Assembly: GCA_020634155.1 (NCBI GenBank)
Contig: JACKCI010000001.1
Span: forward strand, 1,426,001 to 1,490,000
Reading direction: 5' to 3'
DNA from: Anaerolineales bacterium
GTDB taxonomy: Bacteria > Chloroflexota > Anaerolineae > Aggregatilineales > J027
DNA: 64,000 bases
Shown here: positions 1 to 8,559 of the stretch, one piece after another
Position numbering within the stretch: position 1 is the stretch's first letter
Layout: each line of letters starts with the position of its first letter
Translations under genes and position numbers: made by a program
Notes under the pieces: generated by a model
The model's database searches: none
Seen by the model: only the letters and a program-made list of their open reading frames with translations
Told to the model about the DNA's origin: nothing

Positions 1-295
1 TCAAATCAGTAACAAAACCGAGTTGACGGGTAGCTCCTTGGGTCGTGGCACTATTGCTCAATACACACACCAACTCGACCGAGCGCTCATGGAGCATATC
101 ACCCAGCTTGGCTAAATCGGGTCGCTGGACAGCCCGCTCACCAAGTTGTAGAACCATCCGAGCGCCTTTAAAAAAAGCCGCTTGGTTATCAATGCGAGTG
201 GTAATTTGTGCCATAATACTGACCCAGTCTGGGTTGGGGTCAACGGTAACCAATAAACCTTCTCGGATACCTTTGAGTTCAATTGAATCCTGCAT
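1..295 (-). CDS. minC: Septum site-determining protein MinC, N-terminal part (cut by window edge)
   Basis: MinC antagonises FtsZ polymerisation and, with MinD, keeps the division ring at mid-cell. The minus strand gives 98 codons from an ATG at 295 with no stop before the window edge, so only the N-terminal domain is present. It has the MinC_N pattern: a first strand with KG at residues 8-9, a Trp in the first helix, and the FFKGARMVLQLG strand (about residues 41-52) that is characteristic of the family, followed by an alternating helix and strand ending in QLGFVTDL. The C-terminal beta-helix and any minD lie outside. The upstream sequence has only a weak Shine-Dalgarno. A plus-strand frame across the same bases has no recognisable features. 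The family call is from pattern only. Confidence 0.75.
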   Translation of the reverse strand, partial: MQDSIELKGIREGLLVTVDPNPDWVSIMAQITTRIDNQAAFFKGARMVLQLGERAVQRPDLAKLGDMLHERSVELVCVLSNSATTQGATRQLGFVTDL

Positions 296-346
296 ACTCA
301 ATAAAACCGTGTTTATACTTCTCTTTTGAACCTATTGTACGTATCT

Positions 347-1006
347 CTATTCACTTACGCCAGCGGTGGCATAGTTCCAGTCAATGAAGCCCCCTGTGGG
401 GCCACCATAGACCCAAACACCCCATTGAATCCTGCTTGGCGGGGGTTGATAGTGTATATCCCACATCCATTCTTGATTGAGTCGCAAAACCAAGACGTCA
501 CCCGCTTGTACTAATTGCACGGTATTGACCTGATTATAGAGGTAGAGATGATGGTAGGTTTTCCAGTACATCAAAATATGCTGCGTGGGTTCTACTGTAG
601 GCGGGCAATCTTCCAAGCGGGCAGGCTCTAATGTTGGGCAAAGGCGGGCGGTGACATATTGAGAGCCATTGATGCCCACAACTAGGTAATTCCCCTCTTT
701 GGTCAAAAGCCACAATCCCCATGCCGCAAGCGGGTCAGCGCGGATGTAGGCTTGGGCCTCTAAGAGCAGATTGGATTCCGGTAGTAAAAAAGGGCTAGTT
801 GACGCGCTAAATGTATCCGAGTCAAGGGTGGTCGATGGCACCCAATCAAGTTGGGTATCTTGCCAAAGGGGTGTTGATGGAGGTGCAGGTGGGTCAGCAA
901 ACCCTTGGGAGAGCAGCCACGCCATACCCCCCATTAATCCCATACTCATGATGGTACCACCGACCACCACTCGCCATAGCCACTGGTCGCTAATGTGGAA
1001 GCTCAT
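347..1006 (-). CDS. Hypothetical membrane-anchored protein
   Basis: I do not recognise the family. The 219-residue protein has a short cytoplasmic start, one strong membrane helix at about residues 9-34, then a Pro-rich stretch and a presumably extracytoplasmic domain. The C-terminal part, with alternating hydrophobic and polar residues and a VWVYGGPTGG turn near the end, looks like beta-sandwich (jelly-roll) sequence of the kind common in secreted proteins of this genome, but that is only an impression. The ATG at 1006 lies inside the 3' end of the methylmalonyl-CoA epimerase gene (17-base overlap), so the two are probably co-transcribed and translationally coupled. A 51-base gap separates it from minC downstream, which may be in the same transcript. 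Confidence 0.6.
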   Translation of the reverse strand: MSFHISDQWLWRVVVGGTIMSMGLMGGMAWLLSQGFADPPAPPSTPLWQDTQLDWVPSTTLDSDTFSASTSPFLLPESNLLLEAQAYIRADPLAAWGLWLLTKEGNYLVVGINGSQYVTARLCPTLEPARLEDCPPTVEPTQHILMYWKTYHHLYLYNQVNTVQLVQAGDVLVLRLNQEWMWDIHYQPPPSRIQWGVWVYGGPTGGFIDWNYATAGVSE

Positions 1007-1397
1007 AGAGTTCGACTAAAACACCAAAGGTACTCCTAGGATGGACAAAGGCATAACGCACCCCATCCTCACTACGGGTTTTAGGGGCTTCATTGATGAG
1101 TTCAATGTGGTGGTCGCGCAGGCGCTGCATGGTAGCTTCGATGTCATCAACTTCAAGGCAGATATGATGCAACCCCGGCCCACGCTTCTCCATATATTTA
1201 CCAATGCCGCTATTGGAATCGGTTGGCTCCAGCAATTCAATATGAGTCCCCCCAACTTCCATAAACGCAATGTTAACATTCTCTCCGGGGTTTTCTTCTG
1301 TTCGTTCTAAGTCAAGCGCCAAAGCATCCCGCCAGAAGCCAAGAGCCTCATTTAAATTGGGGACAACAATAGCGATGTGATTGATTTTGTGAGTCAC
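990..1397 (-). CDS. mce: Methylmalonyl-CoA epimerase
   Basis: It interconverts (2R)- and (2S)-methylmalonyl-CoA in the cytoplasm, linking propionyl-CoA metabolism with succinyl-CoA. The 135 residues match the usual size of this VOC (glyoxalase-fold) family and show its two beta-alpha-beta-beta-beta halves. Expected metal-ligand positions are present: H7 in the first strand (INHIAIVV), E54 in THIELLEP, H77/H78 in GLHHICLEV and E129 in GVLVELYE. The conserved HPRSTFGVLVEL block near the C-terminus is typical of the epimerase rather than of glyoxalase I. It is the first gene of a short minus-strand group. No methylmalonyl-CoA mutase gene is in the window. A generic VOC lyase is the alternative. 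Confidence 0.88.
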   Translation of the reverse strand: MTHKINHIAIVVPNLNEALGFWRDALALDLERTEENPGENVNIAFMEVGGTHIELLEPTDSNSGIGKYMEKRGPGLHHICLEVDDIEATMQRLRDHHIELINEAPKTRSEDGVRYAFVHPRSTFGVLVELYELPH

Positions 1398-1419
1398 GGC
1401 TTCATTCCTCCTGACTCTG

Positions 1420-1446
1420 TGTTAAACTAGGGGCGATTTTATCGCC
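1420..1446 (+). promoter_or_regulatory. Putative extended -10 promoter and leader hairpin before the HTH/HD/CHAD gene
   Basis: TGTTAAACT at 1420-1428 fits an extended -10 element (TGn followed by TAAACT). It is followed at 1432-1446 by a perfect 6-bp hairpin (ggcgat, loop ttt, atcgcc) near the expected transcription start. The site lies in the 64-base gap between two divergent genes. No good -35 is visible. Confidence 0.35.
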
Positions 1447-1461
1447 GATGGATAAGACCAT

Positions 1462-3588
1462 ATGATAACGCCAATTGACCGAGAAACGCGAAAAACTTTA
1501 GTACGTCTTGCTGAACAAAATTCTGATCTAAGCCGAGCAGCACGCATTATTCTCGCCCTGACTACCGAAAGTGATGAGGACAAAGTGGCCCTTGCCTCCC
1601 GTACCTCTGCCCAAGAAGTCAGTCAGTGGCGACAACGTTATGAACAGGAAGGCTTGGCAATTTTTCAAGAAGCCTTTGCCTCAGCCCTTCCACAGGTGGA
1701 GCCAGTAATTGAGCCTCTACCAGTGGTTACTGATGAAAACACTGTAGACAATAGCAACGTAGCCGATAATCCCGACCCAGATGAGCTAACGACCGAAGCT
1801 GACCCGCCCAGTGAAGAGCGCGGTACACGTCGGCCCCGACGTTCACGCCGTTCCTCATCTCCCCGTGACCGCCGTACCCCACAGGAAAAACGAGCGGCAG
1901 AAGCCCCTTCAATTGAAGAGGCCATTTTTGATGGTTTGGAGACCGAAATGGAGACCTTAGAGGCGGAAGAACTACCACCGCGCCAAATTGTCGCCAAAGT
2001 CGAAGACCCCCTCCATCTTGAGGTGGTTAGGCCCTTACCTGACACCACCCATGAGCCGATTAGTGTTGGTGCATTAGCCGCAGCCTATGAGGTTGATATG
2101 GTGCATGCACGCCATATTAGCCAATTAGCCCGCGAACTGTTTGATGCAACAGCAAGCGTCCATCGGCTATCCCCCCATTACCGAGATTTGCTGCACGCAG
2201 CCGCTTTGTTGCACAATATCGCCTATGACTCAGACCCCGACCAGCACCATCGAATAGGGCGTGATTCTATTCTTAAATATGACCTCAAGGACATTAGCGA
2301 ACATGAACGGCAGATGATTGCCGCCATGACCGCCCTGCACCGTCAACATGCTGTACCTCAACATGAACCCACCTATCAAGGCCTGCCCGACACCCTTAAA
2401 GCCCCTACAGAGACTTTGGCGGCATTGCTACGGGTTGGTGTAGGTCTCGACTATAGCCATACCCAAAGCAGTTATCTGGTTGAGTGGCGGGAGGCTCCCG
2501 GTGAGTTACTTATCGTTGTAGGTGGACATGAAGCGACTACCGATGCAGTTCGCGCCCAAGCCAAAAGCGACCTCTGGAATCGGCTCTACAGTGTGGCCCA
2601 ATTGCGGTTTGTCACTGAAGAGCAAATTGAGGTTGAGGATTACATTGCCAGCGCACCACCCAAGTCCCCCGATTTAGAACCAAACGCCACCGCTATTGAT
2701 GCCAGTAACGAACTCCGTGCCCATTATGTTGATCGCCTCGATTATCTATCGAATCGTATTCGACACGGCGATAGCGGTTTATTGGTGTCGATTTGGCGTG
2801 AATATCAGCGCTTAATGGGTGTTTGGGAGTGGTTGCTACCGGGGCTAAAGCCGCGCCAAGCCTTTAAGGATGACGCCAAGTGGCTATCTGATACCATTCA
2901 GTTTGCGCTTTATAGCGCGACCCTGCTTGACCGAGCCATTGGCTTGCTAGATGAGACCGACCCCGACCAAGATGACCCTGCCGCGATTGAGGGCCTTAAA
3001 TTGCTCTGTGACTACTATCGTCAAACGGCGGAGTATGCCCTGCAAGGGTTGGCATCAGCACTGCAAAGTCGGCGCTATCAGCGTTGGCTCCAAGGGGTAA
3101 AGGCCCCTCTCCGCGAGGAGGACACCCCCATCTTTAGCAGCCAGATTGCCGAGCGGGCATGGGCTTATCTCAGTTCATTGCGCCAAACCATGAACCGTGT
3201 CAATCGTCAAGGCTGGAATGCTGACTTAGAGCAGCTATTGACGGTGGAAGTTATGCAGTCCTTTGAGGTTAATGTGCGGCGCTTAACCGATCTATTGATT
3301 TACAGTGCCAGCCTGCTCGGTGCTGAATACGAGCAGACGATGGATGTACTAGAGCCGCTGCTGGATTTCATGAACGCGTGGCAACGCAGTGAGAAAGTAG
3401 CGCAAATGGCCCAACATCACCAGCAACACCCAACGATTGAGGGTGTCTCGCCTTTGGTATTGGAAGCTTTTGCGATGATAACCCGTGAGCGGGCCAACGA
3501 AATGCGCTGGATGCTGCCTGAGATGTGGGAACCGTTGAATACGGCAATGTTCCGCCGCGCTCTTGCACTGGCGGTAGCACGACCCTAG
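1462..3588 (+). CDS. HTH + Ppx/GppA-type HD domain + CHAD-like protein
   Basis: The 708-residue soluble protein appears to have four parts. Residues about 1-75 are helix-turn-helix-like, resembling the N-terminus of IS630-type transposases. Residues about 80-175 are a charged linker with an Arg/Ser-rich patch. Residues about 205-385 resemble the HD domain at the C-terminus of Ppx/GppA exopolyphosphatases. Residues about 413-700 are all-helical and CHAD-like; CHAD domains bind polyphosphate. Two things are odd. The HD doublet reads HN (H251-N252), so metal-dependent hydrolysis is doubtful. The CHAD region also lacks the usual His and Arg-rich first helix. No ASKHA phosphatase domain is present. 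A role in polyphosphate sensing or binding is inference. The upstream extended -10 suggests its own transcript. Confidence 0.65.
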   Translation: MITPIDRETRKTLVRLAEQNSDLSRAARIILALTTESDEDKVALASRTSAQEVSQWRQRYEQEGLAIFQEAFASALPQVEPVIEPLPVVTDENTVDNSNVADNPDPDELTTEADPPSEERGTRRPRRSRRSSSPRDRRTPQEKRAAEAPSIEEAIFDGLETEMETLEAEELPPRQIVAKVEDPLHLEVVRPLPDTTHEPISVGALAAAYEVDMVHARHISQLARELFDATASVHRLSPHYRDLLHAAALLHNIAYDSDPDQHHRIGRDSILKYDLKDISEHERQMIAAMTALHRQHAVPQHEPTYQGLPDTLKAPTETLAALLRVGVGLDYSHTQSSYLVEWREAPGELLIVVGGHEATTDAVRAQAKSDLWNRLYSVAQLRFVTEEQIEVEDYIASAPPKSPDLEPNATAIDASNELRAHYVDRLDYLSNRIRHGDSGLLVSIWREYQRLMGVWEWLLPGLKPRQAFKDDAKWLSDTIQFALYSATLLDRAIGLLDETDPDQDDPAAIEGLKLLCDYYRQTAEYALQGLASALQSRRYQRWLQGVKAPLREEDTPIFSSQIAERAWAYLSSLRQTMNRVNRQGWNADLEQLLTVEVMQSFEVNVRRLTDLLIYSASLLGAEYEQTMDVLEPLLDFMNAWQRSEKVAQMAQHHQQHPTIEGVSPLVLEAFAMITRERANEMRWMLPEMWEPLNTAMFRRALALAVARP

Positions 3589-3726
3589 GTAACACTGGGC
3601 GGAGGTGACTTCGCCCTATTTTTGATACCTCTCAAAATCTCTCGGATGCTCTCTAAATGGGTTCACTCGGTGGATTTTCGGGTATCGCTACGCTAAAATT
3701 CACAAAACAATGAAGGATAGGGACTT

Positions 3727-3936
3727 ATGGTACAAAACGAACCAACGGCTGGCTTGCTGATTTTCTTGGCGGTAATGAGTTTGCCCTTTCTTGGCTTAAC
3801 CTTGCCCTTTGTCGTGCGCTGGTATGAGCAAAATGACGAGCGACTTCTGCAAGGATTACGCGGCTTAGGACGCTGGCTGGCTAAGGAACGTGACAAACGC
3901 CATACCACCTATCAACTGGAGCCGAAAGAAAAGTAA
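3727..3936 (+). CDS. Small single-helix membrane protein
   Basis: A 69-residue hypothetical protein with one long hydrophobic helix at about residues 8-31 (LLIFLAVMSLPFLGLTLPFVV), then an amphipathic basic segment and a charged tail ending in EPKEK. It lies 15 bases before the thiolase-like gene and reads the same way, so the two are probably co-transcribed. The ATG follows GGATAGGGACTT, a plausible ribosome site. A TAAAAT hexamer at 3694-3699 could be its -10. I recognise no family; the coding call rests on good start context and operon position. Confidence 0.55.
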   Translation: MVQNEPTAGLLIFLAVMSLPFLGLTLPFVVRWYEQNDERLLQGLRGLGRWLAKERDKRHTTYQLEPKEK

Positions 3937-3951
3937 AGGATGGTGTAAACC

Positions 3952-5121
3952 ATGCGAGAAGTAGCCATTATCGGCCTCGGACGCACGGCAGTCGGTGAAC
4001 ATTGGGAACGCGGCCTCCGTGAGTTAGCGCTGGATGCAATCCAAGCAGCAATGGCTGATGCCGATATTAGCCCCGATGAAATTGATGCGCTGGTGATTGG
4101 CAACGCATTGGCGGGGCAGATTAGCCACCAAAACAACCTTGGTCCCCTCATTGCCGACTACTGCGGTCTGCGTGGTATCGAAGCGGTGCGCGTGGAGGGT
4201 GCTGATGCTTCGGGCGGTTTGGCTTTACGTCAAGCTGGCCTGATGATCAGCGGAGGAGTCGCCCAAACGGTTTTGGTGGTCGGTGTAGAAAAAGTAACCG
4301 ATATGGTCGGCCCTGCACGGGTATCGGCCCTTGCGACTACCCTTGATGCCGAGTATGAAGCGGTACAGGGGGCGACCCCTACCGCAATGGCCGCCCTGTT
4401 GATGCGGCGCTATATGGAGACTTATGATCTCACTCTCAGCCAATTTGAAGGCTTTAGCATCAATGCCCATGCCAATGGCAGCAAGAATCCGGGCGCGATG
4501 TTCCGTAACTTGATTAAAGCCGGGCGTTTTGCAGGCGCACCCATGGTCTCTGAACCCGTCAATCTTTTTGACAGCGCTCCTGAAGCCGATGGTGCCGCCG
4601 CTTTGATTTTGACCACCACGGAACGTGCCATTGACCAAGTGCCGAAGCCAATCCGCATTTTGAGCAGTGCTGCTGCAACTGATTCACTAAACTTGACTGA
4701 CCGTGAACGGATGCTGTTCTTGCACGCGGTTAATGTCGCGGCAGGTCGTGCCTTTGAGCGTGCAGGCAAATCCCCGCGTGATGTCGATGTCCTTGAACTG
4801 CATGACGCCTATACCGTTCTAAGTGCGCTCCAGCTTGAGGCAGCGGGCTTTGCAGCGGAAGGCAAAGGCTGGACATTGGCAGCCGAGGGGCGTCTCACCC
4901 TGAACGGTGATTTGCCCATCAGCACCTTTGGCGGCCTCAAAGCACGCGGCAACCCCTTGGGGGCGACGGGAGTCTATCAAGCTCTAGAAGTGGCCCTGCA
5001 ACTCCGCCAAGAGGCAGGCGATAACCAAGTTGGCAACACCCCTCGCTTAGGGATGACCCTCAATATGGGCGGACTGGGAAGTACCGCCGTTGCTCACCTC
5101 TTAGAGCGCATCGTTCATTAG
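3952..5121 (+). CDS. Thiolase-fold protein of the SCP2/archaeal type, catalytic Cys and His replaced
   Basis: The protein has the full length (389 aa) and fold signature of the SCP-x / archaeal acetoacetyl-CoA thiolase group: N-terminal VAIIGLGRTAVGE, the nucleophile-loop region near residue 85, LHDAYT at about 283-288 (the HDAF-type motif that replaces NEAF in this group) and GGLKARG at about 327-333. The residue that should be the nucleophilic Cys (ACASG in relatives) is Asp85 (ADASGG), and the His of the GHP motif is Asn334 (RGNPLGATG). Classical thiolase chemistry is therefore unlikely from this chain alone. A decarboxylase, acyl-CoA-binding or structural role is possible. No DUF35 partner or HMG-CoA synthase gene is adjacent. 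A Shine-Dalgarno (AAAGGA) precedes the ATG. Confidence 0.8.
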   Translation: MREVAIIGLGRTAVGEHWERGLRELALDAIQAAMADADISPDEIDALVIGNALAGQISHQNNLGPLIADYCGLRGIEAVRVEGADASGGLALRQAGLMISGGVAQTVLVVGVEKVTDMVGPARVSALATTLDAEYEAVQGATPTAMAALLMRRYMETYDLTLSQFEGFSINAHANGSKNPGAMFRNLIKAGRFAGAPMVSEPVNLFDSAPEADGAAALILTTTERAIDQVPKPIRILSSAAATDSLNLTDRERMLFLHAVNVAAGRAFERAGKSPRDVDVLELHDAYTVLSALQLEAAGFAAEGKGWTLAAEGRLTLNGDLPISTFGGLKARGNPLGATGVYQALEVALQLRQEAGDNQVGNTPRLGMTLNMGGLGSTAVAHLLERIVH

Positions 5122-5147
5122 CGCGTTCTATAACAAATCCATAAAAG

Positions 5148-5175
5148 CACTCCCACTGCATGGGGGTGTTTTTTT
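5148..5175 (+). terminator. Intrinsic terminator after the thiolase-like gene
   Basis: Seven-base arms cactccc (5148-5154) and gggggtg (5162-5168) pair with one G-T and are followed directly by seven T residues. It lies 26 bases after the stop codon. Confidence 0.8.
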
Positions 5176-5255
5176 ACGCCACGATATGGCTTTTATGCGT
5201 CATTTGAGGTATAATTCATGGGTTCCAACATCCCCCCAAAGGAAAGGCTCAAAAC

Positions 5256-7802
5256 ATGGATGTTCGTTCTGTCCAGCCAATGAATATTGACGAAAAAATG
5301 CGAGGGGCTTATCTCGATTATGCGATGAGTGTCATTGTCGCACGCGCCCTACCTGATGCGCGGGATGGCTTGAAACCCGTCCATCGTCGGATCTTGTTCG
5401 CAATGCAAGAAATGGGTGTACGGGCGAACACCCCCTATCGCAAGAGCGCTCGTATTGTTGGTGAGGTGTTGGGTAAGTTCCACCCACACAGTGACGCCGC
5501 AGTCTATGATGCGATGGCGCGTATGGCTCAAGATTTCTCGATGCGCTATCCACTCATTGATGGACAGGGCAACTTTGGCTCCTTAGATGGTGACCCACCA
5601 GCCGCTATGCGTTATACCGAAGCACGGATGTCCCGCCTTGCTGAGGAGTTGATGCGTGATATTGGCGCTGATACGGTTGATTTTACGCCGAACTTTGACG
5701 GGTCATTAGAGGAACCTAATGTACTACCTGCCTGCTTACCCAATTTGCTGCTGAATGGTAGTAGTGGTATCGCGGTCGGTATGGCAACCAATATACCACC
5801 CCATAATCTGCGTGAAATCGCCTCGGCAGTTGAATATCTCATCGACATGATGATTGAGTCAGAGCAGGATGATTTTGAGCAAGCGGTGATGGATGTCACG
5901 GTTGATGACCTGATGCACTTTGTCAAAGGGCCAGACTTTCCAACAGGGGCCTTGATGGGCGGCGACGAACTCAAAGAGGTCTATGCCACTGGTAAGGGGC
6001 GGGTTGTTATCCGCGCCAAGACCCATATTGAGGAGATGAAAGGGGAACGCTACCGTATTGTAGTGACTGAAATCCCCTATCAGATTAACAAGGCCGCAAC
6101 CCTAGAACGAATGGCGGCGCTTGCCAATGAGGGGCGCTTGGGGGCTATATCTGGCTTACGTGATGAATCCGACCGCAACGGGACGCGGGTAGTCATTGAA
6201 CTGCGTGCGGGTGCCCAACCTGCTATGATTTTGAACCGCCTCTATAAGTACACCCAACTGCAAACAGCCTTTGGGGTGCAAATGCTGGCCTTGGTTAATC
6301 AAGAGCCGCGCCTCCTCAGCCTTAAGCGCATGTTGATGATTTGGATTGACCACCGCCGCGAGGTTATTGAGCGCCGTTCTCTATATGAACTGGGTAAAGC
6401 ACGGGCGCGGGCACATATCCTTGAAGGTCTGTTAAAGGCTATGACCAACATTGACTTGGTGATTGAGACCATCCGCCGTGCCGAGAATGCTGAAGCCGCC
6501 CGCGAAGCCTTAATGTCTCGCTTTGACCTCTCAGAAACACAGGCCCGTGCTATCCTTGATTTGCAACTGCGACGGCTGGCGGCCCTTGAGCAAATGGAAC
6601 TTGAGAAAGAATACCAAGAGGTGCGTGAGACCATCGCTTATTTAGAAGACCTCCTCGTGTCTCCGCGCAAGATTTTGGCCCTTATCCGCGATGACTTGAA
6701 CGAGTTGGCGGGTAAGTTTGGCGATGAGCGCCGCACGGTGTTTGACCCAACCATTGCGGCTGATTTTGAAGATAGCGACCTTGTACGTGAGGAAGAGGTG
6801 TTGATTAGTCTCACCCAACGCGGCTATGTTAAGCGCACCCCATCCAAAATTTACCGCGCACAACGACGCGGTGGTAAGGGAGCAATGGGGATGGCGACCC
6901 GTGAGGAAGATGTCGTCGAGTATCTCTTCCGCGCCAACACCCTTGACCATATTCTATTTTTCACCGATAAAGGCAAGGTCTATAGTCTGCGGGCCTTCCA
7001 ATTGCCAGAGCGGGACCGTGCTGGCCGTGGGGTGTTGATTGAAAGTATTGTCGCCCTCATCCCCGGTGAGCGCATCACAGCTGCCGTTGCTATTCCAACC
7101 TTTGATGAGATAGACGGGTACTTTATTATGTGTACCGTCTATGGACGCATCAAGCGGGTAGCGCTAGAAGAATTTTCTAGTGTGCGGCCTTCGGGCTTAA
7201 TCGCTATGACCCTTGAGGAAGGCGATTATCTGGGCTGGGTGCGCTATACCACAGGCAAAGATGACATCATCTTAGTTACCTATAACGGCCAAGGCATCCG
7301 CTTTAACGAGAATGATGTGCGGGTGATGGGCCGTACAGCGGCGGGGGTTAATGCCATCCGCTTTGCCGAAAGTGATTACCTTGCCTCGATGGATGTGGTA
7401 GCCCCTGAATGCGACGACAAAGACCTTGTGATTGTCACCGAGAATGGCTACGGCAAGCGGACACCCATTGCCGACTTCCGTCAACAGGGTCGTTATGGTC
7501 AAGGGGTGCGGGCTATTGCTAATGACCTCTCAAAGACAGGTGGCGTTGTGGGGGCACGCATGGTGAACACCGATAACATGGACTTAACCATGATAACCCG
7601 CAATGGTGTCAGCCTGCGGACGGCAATCAATGATATTAGTGTATATGGACGCTCGGCACAGGGTGTCAAACTCATTCATCTGGACGACGACGACACGGTT
7701 GTGAGCGCGACTCTGCTGGAAGGAGATAAAGACATTCCAGCCGAAGAAAATGGTCATCAAAACGGGAATGGAGGAGAAGAATTAGGTGGAATATCCGAAT
7801 AA
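5256..7802 (+). CDS. gyrA: DNA gyrase subunit A
   Basis: GyrA is the breakage-reunion subunit of DNA gyrase, which introduces negative supercoils with GyrB. The 848 residues are normal length. The catalytic tyrosine is Y120 in AMRYTEARM, and the GyrA box QRRGGKG at 536-542, which distinguishes gyrase from topoisomerase IV, is intact. The C-terminal beta-pinwheel repeats and a short acidic/Asn-rich tail follow. In the quinolone region HPHSDAAVYD, Ser79 and Ala81 occupy the positions of E. coli Gly81 and Ser83. The ATG at 5256 follows AAAGGAAAGG. A TATAAT at 5210-5215 is a candidate -10. The end overlaps lepB by 17 bases. gyrB is not in the window. Confidence 0.97.
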   Translation: MDVRSVQPMNIDEKMRGAYLDYAMSVIVARALPDARDGLKPVHRRILFAMQEMGVRANTPYRKSARIVGEVLGKFHPHSDAAVYDAMARMAQDFSMRYPLIDGQGNFGSLDGDPPAAMRYTEARMSRLAEELMRDIGADTVDFTPNFDGSLEEPNVLPACLPNLLLNGSSGIAVGMATNIPPHNLREIASAVEYLIDMMIESEQDDFEQAVMDVTVDDLMHFVKGPDFPTGALMGGDELKEVYATGKGRVVIRAKTHIEEMKGERYRIVVTEIPYQINKAATLERMAALANEGRLGAISGLRDESDRNGTRVVIELRAGAQPAMILNRLYKYTQLQTAFGVQMLALVNQEPRLLSLKRMLMIWIDHRREVIERRSLYELGKARARAHILEGLLKAMTNIDLVIETIRRAENAEAAREALMSRFDLSETQARAILDLQLRRLAALEQMELEKEYQEVRETIAYLEDLLVSPRKILALIRDDLNELAGKFGDERRTVFDPTIAADFEDSDLVREEEVLISLTQRGYVKRTPSKIYRAQRRGGKGAMGMATREEDVVEYLFRANTLDHILFFTDKGKVYSLRAFQLPERDRAGRGVLIESIVALIPGERITAAVAIPTFDEIDGYFIMCTVYGRIKRVALEEFSSVRPSGLIAMTLEEGDYLGWVRYTTGKDDIILVTYNGQGIRFNENDVRVMGRTAAGVNAIRFAESDYLASMDVVAPECDDKDLVIVTENGYGKRTPIADFRQQGRYGQGVRAIANDLSKTGGVVGARMVNTDNMDLTMITRNGVSLRTAINDISVYGRSAQGVKLIHLDDDDTVVSATLLEGDKDIPAEENGHQNGNGGEELGGISE

Positions 7803-8493
7803 TGATGAAAATTTGGTCGTAGAAGACCAAGAGCGGATGGTGGGTCGCGCTTATAGCGAGTTGCCAAGACCGCGCCTTGTGCGGCGTAATAGCTTCCTGC
7901 GTGAAGTTATCGAGACCTTGGTGCTGGTGGTGGCAATTTATACGCTGGTCAACCTCAGCACAGCGCGGTTTGTAGTCGAAGGCAGCAGTATGGAGCCGAA
8001 TTTCCATACAGGCGAGTATGTGATTGTTTCCCGCTTGGCTTATATTGTGGGTGAGCCAGAGCGTGGGGATGTCATCGTTTTTCACTACGACCTTGAGAAC
8101 AAACGCGACTTTATCAAGCGAGTGATTGGGTTACCCAACGAACAGATTGCGATTAACGAAGGGCGAATCTACGTAAATGGACTCATTCTTGATGAACCCT
8201 ATGTCATGGATTATTGTCGCCGTTCATTTTGCCCGAACCGCACATGGCAACTTGAAGATGATGAATATTTTGTGCTGGGTGATAACCGCAATTCTAGCCA
8301 AGATAGCCATGACTTTGGCCCTATCAAGCGCAGTCAGATTATCGGAAAGGCATGGGTTCGCTATTGGCCTCTCGAAGATTTCCAAATCATCCCCCATCAT
8401 GACTACGGGCTGCCCGACGAACTCCCAATTCCAACACCTGCTCCGACTGAATATGTACCTGAAGATTTTGAGGTACCGGATACCCAAACCTAG
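7786..8493 (+). CDS. lepB: Signal peptidase I
   Basis: A membrane-anchored serine-lysine protease that removes signal peptides from exported preproteins. One membrane helix lies at about residues 40-56. The catalytic Ser68 is in EGSSMEP, Lys111 in DFIKRVIGLP, and box E is GDNRNSSQDS at 165-174 followed by HDFGPI. The C-terminal 30 residues are Pro/Thr-rich. The GTG start at 7786 lies inside the end of gyrA and is supported by GGAGGAG nine bases upstream (7770-7776); an ATG at 7837 would remove only residues before the helix. Co-transcription with gyrA is likely because of the overlap. A strong terminator follows. Confidence 0.95.
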   Translation: MEYPNNDENLVVEDQERMVGRAYSELPRPRLVRRNSFLREVIETLVLVVAIYTLVNLSTARFVVEGSSMEPNFHTGEYVIVSRLAYIVGEPERGDVIVFHYDLENKRDFIKRVIGLPNEQIAINEGRIYVNGLILDEPYVMDYCRRSFCPNRTWQLEDDEYFVLGDNRNSSQDSHDFGPIKRSQIIGKAWVRYWPLEDFQIIPHHDYGLPDELPIPTPAPTEYVPEDFEVPDTQT

Positions 8494-8512
8494 CCAAGAC
8501 CCAGAAATGCAA

Positions 8513-8541
8513 ACACCCCGCCAAGTTGACGGGGTGTTTTT
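8513..8541. terminator. Bidirectional intrinsic terminator between lepB and the convergent glycosidase gene
   Basis: Perfect 8-bp arms acaccccg (8513-8520) and cggggtgt (8530-8537) are flanked by T5 on the plus side and AAA on the other, so it can serve both convergent genes. Confidence 0.85.
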
Positions 8542-8559
8542 GATTACACGTTGTGTGGG

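Noticed and set aside
45..329. Plus-strand frame of 94 codons at the left edge
   Set aside because: The minus strand over the same bases gives a recognisable MinC N-terminal domain without stops; the plus frame has no recognisable pattern.
1462..1690. Transposase remnant (IS630-like N-terminus)
   Set aside because: Only the helix-turn-helix part resembles it; it continues in frame into a long, well-formed protein, with no inverted repeats or catalytic domain.
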